From: Anaerolineae bacterium
GTDB taxonomy: Bacteria > Chloroflexota > Anaerolineae > Aggregatilineales > Phototrophicaceae
DNA: 64,000 bases
Direction: 5' to 3'
Assembly (NCBI GenBank): GCA_017303635.1
Contig: JAFLCG010000023.1
Coordinates: 1 to 64,000 of the forward strand
The position numbers and the translations under genes are program-made. The stretch's first letter is position 1. Every line of letters starts with the position of its first letter. Of this stretch, positions 9,528-17,096 are shown piece by piece. The notes under the pieces are model-generated. The model had not been told where the DNA came from, did no database searches, and saw only the letters and a program-made list of their open reading frames with translations.

Positions 9528-10670
9528 ATGACACGCGTGCTCATTGCCGAAGACAATGTGATGCTACTTGAAAATATAGCGCTTGAACTTGAATTACGGG
9601 GCTATGAGGTAATCCAGGCAGAGAACGGTCTGGATGCTCTCAACCGGTTGCGTACCGGTGTTTCACTGCCGGATATTGTAGTAAGTGATATTGCCATGCC
9701 TCAAGTTGATGGCTTTAAACTGCTGGAATATGTGCGCTCCACATCTCACTTGGATCAGATCCCGTTCCTATTTCTGACTGCCTACAACGCACCGGACTCT
9801 ATTCGACTAAGTCGGCAGCTAGGCGTTGATGATTACGTGCTTAAGCCCTTCCAGGCTAGCGACTTGGTGATTGCCATGGAAAATAAGTTGAAACGCACTC
9901 AAGCAATCCAATCGCGGGCACAGCAGAGTTTGGACAAGTCCAGGCAAGCCTTGGTCAATATGATGGCCCATGAACTACGTACCCCATTGACCTCAATCTT
10001 TGGCGGTTCCGAAATGTTAGAAGAAATTCTAGCCGAAGTTCCGGATCAAGTTGTCCACCGGATGATTGGCTTGATCCGTACAGGTGCACAGCGCCTTGTG
10101 CGTCTTACTCGCAAGGCTCAAGCGTTGCTTGAATTGGATGGCGGCATTATGGAACTGGCGGTTGCTGATGCCGGACAGATACTGAATCTACTTTCACTCG
10201 TCAAGACGGCCATTGCCAATATCAATCAGGAAGCACGCGAGCGTGAAAAACCGGTAAGCATCATGTTGGATGCAAGCCCGGAAGTCATCTACGTTTTTGG
10301 CTTGCCTGTGTATCTAGTGATGATGATCGAAGAACTACTCCGCAATGCGGTTGCGTTTACCCCGCCTGGTGGGGTCATCAAAGTCACTATTGCGCGCTAT
10401 GGTGGGCGAGTGAGTGTGAGTGTAAAGGATCATGGGCCAGGCGTCCCTGAGAAAGAAATTTCTCGGATTTGGGAACGATTTGTTCAACTGGATCGCGACC
10501 ACTATGAACAACAGGGTTGTGGCTTAGGACTACCGATTGTCAGAGGGATTGCTCAGGTTCATGGCGGAAGCGCCACGCTTACCAGTAAACCAGGGGGCAG
10601 CACAAGGGCCGTTGTCAGTTTGCAAGAGATCCAGGATCAATCTATCAGTGAGCTGAGTGACAGTAGGTAA
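9528..10670 (+). CDS. Receiver-histidine kinase hybrid (REC-HisKA-HATPase)
   Basis: A 380-residue protein with an N-terminal receiver domain (LIAEDN acidic pocket, phospho-acceptor Asp54 in VVSDIAMPQ, Lys in YVLKPF) followed by a transmitter module: H-box NMMAHELRTPLTS with His148, N-box ELLRNAVAFT, G1 DHGPGVP and G2 GCGLGLPI. It has no PAS and no membrane segment. The receiver-first order is typical of relay kinases that are themselves controlled by phosphorylation from another kinase. The kinase just upstream (6360-9515) is the obvious candidate donor. The gene starts 12 bases after that kinase, with GGGAG as a likely ribosome site. No DNA-binding output protein follows, so the final acceptor is unknown. 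Confidence 0.92.
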   Translation: MTRVLIAEDNVMLLENIALELELRGYEVIQAENGLDALNRLRTGVSLPDIVVSDIAMPQVDGFKLLEYVRSTSHLDQIPFLFLTAYNAPDSIRLSRQLGVDDYVLKPFQASDLVIAMENKLKRTQAIQSRAQQSLDKSRQALVNMMAHELRTPLTSIFGGSEMLEEILAEVPDQVVHRMIGLIRTGAQRLVRLTRKAQALLELDGGIMELAVADAGQILNLLSLVKTAIANINQEAREREKPVSIMLDASPEVIYVFGLPVYLVMMIEELLRNAVAFTPPGGVIKVTIARYGGRVSVSVKDHGPGVPEKEISRIWERFVQLDRDHYEQQGCGLGLPIVRGIAQVHGGSATLTSKPGGSTRAVVSLQEIQDQSISELSDSR

Positions 10671-10775
10671 TTTCAGCCCAATATCAATTGCGACAAGGGG
10701 GCGAGGATATTCTGATCGGCGCACAACCGAAAGGTCAGTTCTACTTGCTGTACAGGGCTGAAGTATCCCAATGAC

Positions 10776-11515
10776 TCAAAAACGCTGGCCCATGTAGAGT
10801 TGATCTTCGGCAACGGCTATCAAGGCCAGCCGATCCAGCAGGTCGATATGCTGACGGGAGCGCCGGATGTATTCGCGCTGTTCCCAGATTCTGAGGGTGC
10901 GGTTGACTGTTTCGATGGTCGTCCCAGCGAACTCTGCCAGGTCTTTCTGCGAGAGGGTGATATCAATCGAGAGGATACCTTCACGCAGGGTGCCGAACTT
11001 ATCACCATAATGGAGCAGCGCCCGTGCCAAACGCCGTTCAACCCGCTCTGCGGCGAACTGCCGAATCCGACTGTGGGAATGATGCACATGCTCGACTAAT
11101 AGGTCAATCAGCAGGAGGCCTAAATCCGGGAAACGAGCGACCAAAGACCGCACCGCTGCACCGGATATACCCGCTACCAGGCTTTTATCCATGGCCTGCA
11201 CCCCTGCCGGGTGCGGATATTCACCAGAGATAGCCAACAGGGCAAATAACTCCCCTGCCCAAAAATCTTGAGCTGGACATCCTGCCCATCTGCCGTGTGT
11301 TCGACCAGCCGCAGCCCACCGGTACAGACGATAAAAAAAGCGCGTGCCAGGTCACCCTGCTGGTACAGAAATTGCCCAGCCTCCAGCGTATAGACTGCCG
11401 CACACAGTTCCAACTCCCGGATGACAACCGGTTGCAGGCGGGAAAAGGCCGGGATAACGCTTAAGTTGATCTTGGTCCGAGGGAGGGCCACACGATAGTC
11501 CTTATACCAACCCAT
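10776..11515 (-). pseudogene. Crp/Fnr-family regulator interrupted by one frameshift
   Basis: On the minus strand two overlapping frames join into one Crp/Fnr regulator of normal length (about 245 residues). The first (from 11515) gives the cyclic-nucleotide-binding fold: QFLYQQGDLARAFFIVCTGG, then DVQLKIFGQG. The second (to 10776) continues with ELFALLAISGEYPHPAGVQA, the long dimer helix and a winged HTH (LSQKDLAEFAGTTIETVNRT). The break falls in a run of four G near 11253-11256; one extra G would restore an unbroken protein, so this may be a sequencing error or a recent mutation. The recognition helix has ETVNR; Fnr-type proteins have E..SR and CRP has E...R at this place. No cysteine cluster for an Fe-S centre is evident. 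It diverges from the cytochrome operon and probably controls it. Confidence 0.8.
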
Positions 11516-11558
11516 TTCCCCTGGATTGTATCACCAATGACAAGTGTCCGCGCTTGAA

Positions 11559-11572
11559 GTGATGTTCATCAC
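11559..11572. promoter_or_regulatory. CRP-like dyad operator
   Basis: GTGATGTTCATCAC is a perfect dyad with GTGA and TCAC half sites separated by six bases, as in CRP-family boxes. It lies in the divergent region between the Crp/Fnr-type regulator and the cytochrome operon. Confidence 0.55.
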
Positions 11573-11581
11573 CCGGCCTGT

Positions 11582-11595
11582 TTGATCTACATCAA
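11582..11595. promoter_or_regulatory. FNR/DNR-like dyad operator
   Basis: TTGATCTACATCAA matches the FNR/DNR consensus TTGAT-N4-ATCAA exactly. Its centre is 23 bases from the centre of the CRP-like dyad, about two helical turns, so two dimers could bind the same face. It lies 113 bases before the cytochrome c start codon. Confidence 0.7.
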
Positions 11596-11708
11596 AGAGC
11601 CACAACTCACCCTCGGTTAGGCTTGAGCAATCAGAGCCAACGACATGGTCTGAAGCTTTGCCTGATTCCTGAATAAACGCTCACTATGGTTCATCCGAGG
11701 GGAAGCCG

Positions 11709-13238
11709 ATGCACGACCGACCGAACCGCCTGCTCATCTTGATGGTGTTCGCGGCATTCGCTATTGCCGGCTGCGGCATGGCAACCGAACCGCGCATTGT
11801 GGCAACCCAGGTGCCGCTGCCCACACTAGCACCAACCAGCGCCATCCCTGCCGAGCGCCTGGTGGCAGGAGACGCTTCACGGGGCGCGCAGGTGTTTGCA
11901 GAAAATTGCACCGCATGTCATGGAGTTGCCGGACTGGGTGACGGCCCCTCTGTTATCAGCGGCGCGATCCCTAAAGTCCCTAATTTTAGCGATCCCACGA
12001 CGCTGACGACTAACTCGGCTGAAATGATGTACCAGGTCATCACCGATGGCCGCCTGGACAAATATATGCCGCCCTGGGGAGGCATCCTGACGGAAGAACA
12101 GCGCTGGTCCGTGGCTGAATACGTCTACAGCCTGACCCAAGGGTCTGAAGCGGTGATCGCCAGCCCGCCACAGACTAACCCCGTCCCACTTCCAGAAACC
12201 CTGGGAGTTATCAGCGGAACCGTGACCCATGGCACTGCGGGTATGACGGTACCCGATGGACTCTCGGTGGCACTGCAAACCCTGACGGTCGATTTTGAAG
12301 AAGTCGGCTTTGAGATGGGGACTGTTACACAAGGTGCTTACAGCTTTGAGAACGTTTCCATGCGAGAAGACCGCCTATTTGTCATCACGCTCATCTACAA
12401 CGGCACGGTCTTCAGCAGCCAGTTCCTCATTGGCGATCCAGCTGCTCCCGAACAGGCCATTCCGCTGACGATCTACGAAGCGACTACAGACCCGACGGTG
12501 GTCGAGATTGATCTGCTGGTGACGCGCATTGAAAAGCAACATGAGGAGATCGTCTTCACCGAAATCGTCAATTTCCGCAACACCAGTGACCGCCTGTTTC
12601 AACGTACCATTAACGGACGTGATCAGGCTGGGCATCTGCAGTTGCCAACCGGAGCGCAACTCCTCAATGAAGCTGAACTGCTGCGCTGCTGTGTGGTCGA
12701 AGACGGCATCCTCTATGACCTGGAGCCACTACTGCCGGGGGCTGACCACATGATCCGGGCGGTCTATACCCTGTCGGAAGGCAGCAGTCCCGCACCGGCA
12801 TACACGCTGGATTACCGCATGACCAATCAACTGGAGCTGATGTTGAGCCCGGGCGTCTTCACGCTGGAGGCGGAAGGCTTTAGGGGGCAGGGCATTCAGC
12901 AGTTTTCGACAGGTGCGTATGAGATCTATCTGGCAGATCCACCGGCACCGAGTGAGGTCATTCGTTACCGCCTGAGCGATGCACCCGTTCCTACGGCGCT
13001 TCCCTCGATGCCGGTCATGCTAGCGATGGCAGGACTGGTATTGATGATTGGCTCTGGCTTGATTGGGTGGCGGTTCAGCCGGTCAGCGGCGGCTATGCAG
13101 CATGGACTGCTGGAGAAGATCGCCCGTTTGGATGCCCGATACCAAGCGGGCAAGGTGCAGCGAGGTCGGTATGAACGCGACCGGCAGCGGCTAAAGGTTC
13201 AGCTCGGCCACTACCTGAATGAGCAGACTCCTTCCTGA
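11709..13238 (+). CDS. Cytochrome c lipoprotein with C-terminal membrane anchor
   Basis: A 509-residue exported protein. The N-terminus is a lipoprotein signal with lipobox IAGC (Cys22). A class I cytochrome c domain follows: CTACH gives Cys67, Cys70 and His71, and Met120 in KYMPPWGG is the likely sixth ligand. The middle (about 160-430) is a beta-rich region without motifs I can name; it includes a stretch resembling carboxypeptidase-regulatory-like folds. A transmembrane helix lies at about 434-456, then a short charged cytoplasmic tail (ARYQAGKVQRGRYERDRQRL) resembling SHOCT-type tails. It is first in the operon with the octaheme cytochrome and is probably its electron partner (inference). 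The ATG has GAGGGG upstream. Confidence 0.85.
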   Translation: MHDRPNRLLILMVFAAFAIAGCGMATEPRIVATQVPLPTLAPTSAIPAERLVAGDASRGAQVFAENCTACHGVAGLGDGPSVISGAIPKVPNFSDPTTLTTNSAEMMYQVITDGRLDKYMPPWGGILTEEQRWSVAEYVYSLTQGSEAVIASPPQTNPVPLPETLGVISGTVTHGTAGMTVPDGLSVALQTLTVDFEEVGFEMGTVTQGAYSFENVSMREDRLFVITLIYNGTVFSSQFLIGDPAAPEQAIPLTIYEATTDPTVVEIDLLVTRIEKQHEEIVFTEIVNFRNTSDRLFQRTINGRDQAGHLQLPTGAQLLNEAELLRCCVVEDGILYDLEPLLPGADHMIRAVYTLSEGSSPAPAYTLDYRMTNQLELMLSPGVFTLEAEGFRGQGIQQFSTGAYEIYLADPPAPSEVIRYRLSDAPVPTALPSMPVMLAMAGLVLMIGSGLIGWRFSRSAAAMQHGLLEKIARLDARYQAGKVQRGRYERDRQRLKVQLGHYLNEQTPS

Positions 13239-13307
13239 TGGTGTAGAGCAGCGGCCCCTGCCGCTGAGGGCATCTACTTTTTGACTCGATACTATCCAAG
13301 GAGGGCG

Positions 13308-13382
13308 ATGAACCCAAGCCGTTATCAAAGACCACACTGTACTCATGCAGTTGATAAGGGGGAACTATGTTTGGATTTTTAG
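13308..13382 (+). other. Possible 24-codon leader ORF before octaheme gene
   Basis: An ATG at 13308 sits behind the best Shine-Dalgarno of the region (AAGGAGGG, 13299-13306) and opens a 24-codon frame ending with TAG at 13380-13382. It overlaps both candidate starts of the next gene. It does not look like a signal peptide. It may be a translational leader or coincidence. Confidence 0.3.
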
Positions 13383-14736
13383 GACGCGCGCGGTTGTTAC
13401 TGACCGCCACTTTCATCACAGGGCTGTGCTCGTGGCCGCTGCCCTGATCGTGGCTTATACATCGGAGACGACACGGGCGGGCGGGCTGCCTTCAACCAAT
13501 ACCATTCTGGCGGCGGAAGTGGCCCTGGCCCAATCCGATGATGAGTGTGTGGTTTGCCATACCAACCACACACCGGGTATCGTCAACCAGTATCTGGCAA
13601 GCGACCACTACAGCAATGCCACCACCTGCGCGGACTGCCATCTGGTCGAACAGACTATCGGCGGCGCGGTGCAGCATCCCGAGTCCGAGTTCTATGTGCT
13701 GCCACGATCTTCTTCCGCCATGTGCGAAACCTGTCACCGGACACAGGTTGAGCAGTTCAATCTCAGCCGTCACGCTCTGCCATCCTACGTGGCCTATGCC
13801 GGTTCCGAGGGATTGAGTGCCGAACATCAGGCTATCTATGCTTCGATCCCGGAAGGCGGGTTCAATCCTGAAGCGATGATCGCCCGCAATGCCATCCACA
13901 AGCTGGAAGGTCCCGAATTCACACGCTTCTCGTGCGAGTCCTGCCACGATGTCGGCAAACCGAATCTGGATGGCTCGATTGGCGATTGTACAGCCTGCCA
14001 CATCCGGCATGAATTCAGCCTGGAACAGGCTCGCAAACCGGAAACTTGCAATAACTGCCACATTGGTCCTGATCATCCCCAGTGGGAAATCTATGTGGAA
14101 AGCTCGCATGGTATCGCTTACTCGACGATGGGGGATAGCTGGAACTGGGAAGCCGAAGACGGTACCCTGACCACCGCCGACTTCCCTGCGCCGACCTGTG
14201 CCACCTGCCACTTCAGCGGATTTGGCGGTGCACCGACGACCCATGATGTGGGCGACCGCCTTGGCTGGTATCTGGCGGCACCCATCACAACCGCCCGCCC
14301 GAACTTCGCCGAAAATCGGCTGCGGATGCAGAACGTCTGCCGCGCCTGCCATTCGGATGGTTTCATTGAGGAATTCTACGTTTCAGCCGACGCAGCGACC
14401 GAATCGGTCAATACCTTCGTGCGCTTCTCACAGGCCGTCTGGGCACAGCTTAAGGAAGCTAACCTGGTCACTGCCGCGCCATTCGATGAACCCATCGACT
14501 ATGTGTACTACGAACTGTGGCATCACTTTGGACGCACCGCCAAGTCGGGCGTCTGGATGCAGGGTGCGGACTACGCGCAGTGGCACGGAATCTACGAGAT
14601 CATGCAGGACTGTGCGGAACTGGTCGAAATGGCAAACGCCAAGTTTGAAGCCGCCGGTCTGGAACCTCTAGTGATGCCGGAAGGCTTCCCCGGTATAGAC
14701 GCTGCCCGCGCCTACCTGGCCGCACAGGAGAGTTAA
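13345..14736 (+). CDS. Octaheme cytochrome c, hydroxylamine oxidoreductase-like
   Basis: Eight CxxCH sites (CVVCH, CADCH, CETCH, CESCH, CTACH, CNNCH, CATCH, CRACH) spread over residues about 70-340, followed by a helical C-terminal part with YYELWHHFGRTAK and DYAQWHGIYE, is the layout of the HAO-like octaheme family. These are exported enzymes acting on hydroxylamine, hydrazine, NO or nitrite; the direction here is unknown. The tyrosine in DYAQWHG is a candidate for the heme-crosslinking Tyr of oxidative members, but I cannot confirm the alignment. The start is uncertain: from 13345 the signal peptide would have a long polar lead. An ATG at 13367 with a GGGGGAA site gives MFGFLGRARLLLTATF but runs out of frame near ACAGGG (about 13420); one extra G would connect it to the frame reading AVLVAAALIVAY. 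Confidence 0.85.
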   Translation: MQLIRGNYVWIFRTRAVVTDRHFHHRAVLVAAALIVAYTSETTRAGGLPSTNTILAAEVALAQSDDECVVCHTNHTPGIVNQYLASDHYSNATTCADCHLVEQTIGGAVQHPESEFYVLPRSSSAMCETCHRTQVEQFNLSRHALPSYVAYAGSEGLSAEHQAIYASIPEGGFNPEAMIARNAIHKLEGPEFTRFSCESCHDVGKPNLDGSIGDCTACHIRHEFSLEQARKPETCNNCHIGPDHPQWEIYVESSHGIAYSTMGDSWNWEAEDGTLTTADFPAPTCATCHFSGFGGAPTTHDVGDRLGWYLAAPITTARPNFAENRLRMQNVCRACHSDGFIEEFYVSADAATESVNTFVRFSQAVWAQLKEANLVTAAPFDEPIDYVYYELWHHFGRTAKSGVWMQGADYAQWHGIYEIMQDCAELVEMANAKFEAAGLEPLVMPEGFPGIDAARAYLAAQES

Positions 14737-14740
14737 AACG

Positions 14741-15676
14741 ATGACACCGCAAACGACAGTCCCCACCCGTATTCCGGGTATCGGAGCGCTACGGCTACCT
14801 GTTTCCCGGAACGATCTGCTCTTACTCATGGTCGCCATGATGCAGATTGGGCTGGGGGTGGAGACCTACCTGGCACATCTCATCAGTGGCGATGTTAAAC
14901 CAGCGGAATCCATCCCTGTGTTCCTGGGGCCGATCTTCGGTGTGATCCTGCTCGGCGCGTTGGGCCTACGCCTGAGCCGACGGGCAACCACGCTCTCCAG
15001 CCTCATCATTCTGGCGGTAGCAGCCGCCAGCGTGGTGGTTGGTGTGGTCGGTTCAGCGTTCCACTGGGCACGGGTCGTGCCGCCTGCTTCTGCTCCCGGT
15101 GCTGCCCTGCGTTGGGATTGGTTGATCTTTGCGCCACCGATCCTGGGTCCACTGGCGTTTGCGGGCGTCGGTCTGCTGGCGATCATCGCCGTGCTGGAAG
15201 ATACTCAACCTGAGAGCGGAAAGCTGACCCTGCCGGGTATCATCAGTTTCAACACACTACTGCCCCAAACCCGGCAGTTCCTGTGGCTCATCGCCTTCGG
15301 ACTCTATGCGGCAACGCTGAGTTCGTTCCTCGATCACGGACGCACATCGTTTGAGAACGTGTTCGTGTGGACTCCGGTGGTGTTGGGGGCTTTCGGCGCA
15401 GTAGCAACCACGCTAATGGCGCTCTACGCCAATCACAAAGCTGCTGACTGGTTCATCTTCTTCTGGATCATGATCCTAATGATTGTACTGGGTGTGATAG
15501 GACTTGGCCTGCACGTCAATGCTGATCTCCCAGAAGGTACCGCCAATATCGTCTGGGAACGCTTCATCCGGGGAGCACCCGTGATGGCCCCTATGCTGTT
15601 TGCGTTGATGGGCTCCTTCGGCCTCATCACCATGATTGGTGCCGAGACGGATGAAAAGCCCTCCAGCGAGAGATAA
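14741..15676 (+). CDS. Eight-helix membrane protein of the octaheme operon
   Basis: A 311-residue protein with about eight hydrophobic helices (roughly residues 25-47, 57-78, 85-111, 124-149, 170-191, 202-224, 231-253, 265-288). I do not recognise the family. Histidines sit near several helix ends (AHLISG, SAFHW, FLDHGRT, ANHKAAD, GLHVN), which would suit heme b or quinone contact, but this is only a possibility. It starts four bases after the octaheme stop and ends at a terminator, so it is the third gene of the cytochrome operon. Inference: it links the periplasmic cytochromes to the quinone pool, in the way NrfD- or NrfH-type partners do for other multiheme enzymes. Confidence 0.75.
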   Translation: MTPQTTVPTRIPGIGALRLPVSRNDLLLLMVAMMQIGLGVETYLAHLISGDVKPAESIPVFLGPIFGVILLGALGLRLSRRATTLSSLIILAVAAASVVVGVVGSAFHWARVVPPASAPGAALRWDWLIFAPPILGPLAFAGVGLLAIIAVLEDTQPESGKLTLPGIISFNTLLPQTRQFLWLIAFGLYAATLSSFLDHGRTSFENVFVWTPVVLGAFGAVATTLMALYANHKAADWFIFFWIMILMIVLGVIGLGLHVNADLPEGTANIVWERFIRGAPVMAPMLFALMGSFGLITMIGAETDEKPSSER

Positions 15677-15684
15677 AATTAGAT

Positions 15685-15710
15685 GGGCAGGCAGCAATGT
15701 CTGCCCTTTT
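15685..15710 (+). terminator. Terminator of the cytochrome operon
   Basis: GGGCAG (15685-15690) pairs with CTGCCC (15701-15706) around a 10-base loop and is followed by TTTT. It begins 8 bases after the stop of the eight-helix membrane protein. Confidence 0.7.
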
Positions 15711-15817
15711 CAATGAACAGGGCTACCCGGTTGAGGCAGGAAATCGGGCGGATGTGCAACGGTGCGCGTCCTGCAAAAAATCCTTTATATGTAAGTCCTG
15801 ATGAAGCGGCAAACCTG

Positions 15818-16633
15818 ATGTCGTCTGTGGACACCACCAATTCACTTTCCGTGAACCTCAAGAGCATTGCGCTGCCGGCACAACATGGGGTCTGGGGATT
15901 CTGGCTGGAACCGTCGCTAGCAGCCCTGATCGCTGCCCCGTCATGGGCGGGATTGTGCCTGAGCCTGGCGGCTTTGAGCGCCCTGCTGCTCCACCATCCC
16001 CTGACGGTGATGCTAAAGGATTACCGCCGCCGCAAACGTTATGCCCGCACCCTCTGGGCAGAGCGTTTTGTGCTGCTGTATGGCAGCATGGCGCTGATCG
16101 GACTACTGCTGGCGGTCAACTTCGCTCCACATCCCTTCATGAACGGGCTACTGCTGGCAGTGCCTTTTGCGCTGGTTCAGATTGGCTTTGAGCTGAGAAA
16201 TCAAGTTCGGCACCCATTGGCAGAAATCAGCGGTGCTATCGCTTTTGCTGCGCTGGCCCCTACGATCCTACTGATGTCCGGCCGGGAGGGGTCGCTGGCG
16301 ATGGGTCTATGGGCAGTGCTGGTGATCCGCGCGGTAGTTTCCATCCTGTATATTCGGGCTCGGCTGCGGCTGGAAAAAGGCAAACCGGCTCATGCAAGCG
16401 CCGTACTGCTTACGCACATGCTCGGGTTAAGCGTGCTGGCTGGGTTGATGGTCACAAGCCTGAGCCACTGGTTGAACCTGATCGGCGGATTGGTGCTGCT
16501 CATCCGGGCAGGATTGGGAGTCAGCCCTTTCAGAACACCGACCCCGGCCAAAGTCATTGGGTTCCGCGAGATCGCTTACGGGTTGATCGTCGCTCTGCTG
16601 GCAGGTGTTGGGATGCGTCTGCTGGTGGGTTGA
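15818..16633 (+). CDS. YwiC-like family membrane protein
   Basis: The conserved opening LPAQHGVWGFWLEP and following helices match the YwiC-like family, small integral membrane proteins that in Bacillus lie beside nitrate respiration genes (narK, fnr); their biochemical role is not established. About eight hydrophobic helices fill the protein. A longer reading frame begins at 15683, but that start lies inside the preceding terminator hairpin; I place the start at ATG 15818, a short distance before the conserved motif (271 residues). No clear Shine-Dalgarno is seen there, so the start is uncertain. Its position after an octaheme operon with an FNR-type site fits a link to anaerobic or nitrogen-oxide respiration. 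Confidence 0.75.
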   Translation: MSSVDTTNSLSVNLKSIALPAQHGVWGFWLEPSLAALIAAPSWAGLCLSLAALSALLLHHPLTVMLKDYRRRKRYARTLWAERFVLLYGSMALIGLLLAVNFAPHPFMNGLLLAVPFALVQIGFELRNQVRHPLAEISGAIAFAALAPTILLMSGREGSLAMGLWAVLVIRAVVSILYIRARLRLEKGKPAHASAVLLTHMLGLSVLAGLMVTSLSHWLNLIGGLVLLIRAGLGVSPFRTPTPAKVIGFREIAYGLIVALLAGVGMRLLVG

Positions 16634-17096
16634 CCTTTATAAGCTGTTTGAAGCAACCTGATGGGTTATTACCTAACCATTCACTTTTCGACATAGACAA
16701 AAAGATTAGTTGTACCTGCGACACAAGATAGTGGGAACTATCCAATTGAGTTCACTCATTTGGGTAGGTTCTTCAGTACTCTTGATGGGCTTGCTCATAG
16801 CAGGTCGCGGCCCAGGCACGCCACCTAATTCAATGTGATCGGGCGGTGCTGCCGGGGTAGTTTCGACGTTGACAAGCAGTGAGGCAAACCATCGTCGCAG
16901 TTGTACCGCTTTCTACATTTCATGTTCCTGATCCGTGTTTAATTCAGGCTAGCATACAATTTCTCTTTCACTGTTTCGGGGTCAGTCCATCTATATTGGA
17001 ACCTGAATTGCTGTACAGACATAATGAAATGTCATCAAATTGTTATTCTTTTCAGCAACCATCAATGCCGGAACTGAATCGTGAAGGGCTAACACC
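16634..17096. other. Intergenic stretch, no gene recognised
   Basis: About 460 bases. A 73-codon open frame (16879-17100) shows no protein-like pattern and lacks a ribosome site. A weak hairpin (ATGGGTTA with TAACCAT, one bulge) lies at about 16659-16678. The promoter of the next glycosyltransferase gene should be here, but I cannot place it. Confidence 0.5.

Noticed and set aside
13492..14352. 286-codon frame antisense to the octaheme gene
   Set aside because: Shadow frame; the plus strand has eight CxxCH motifs.
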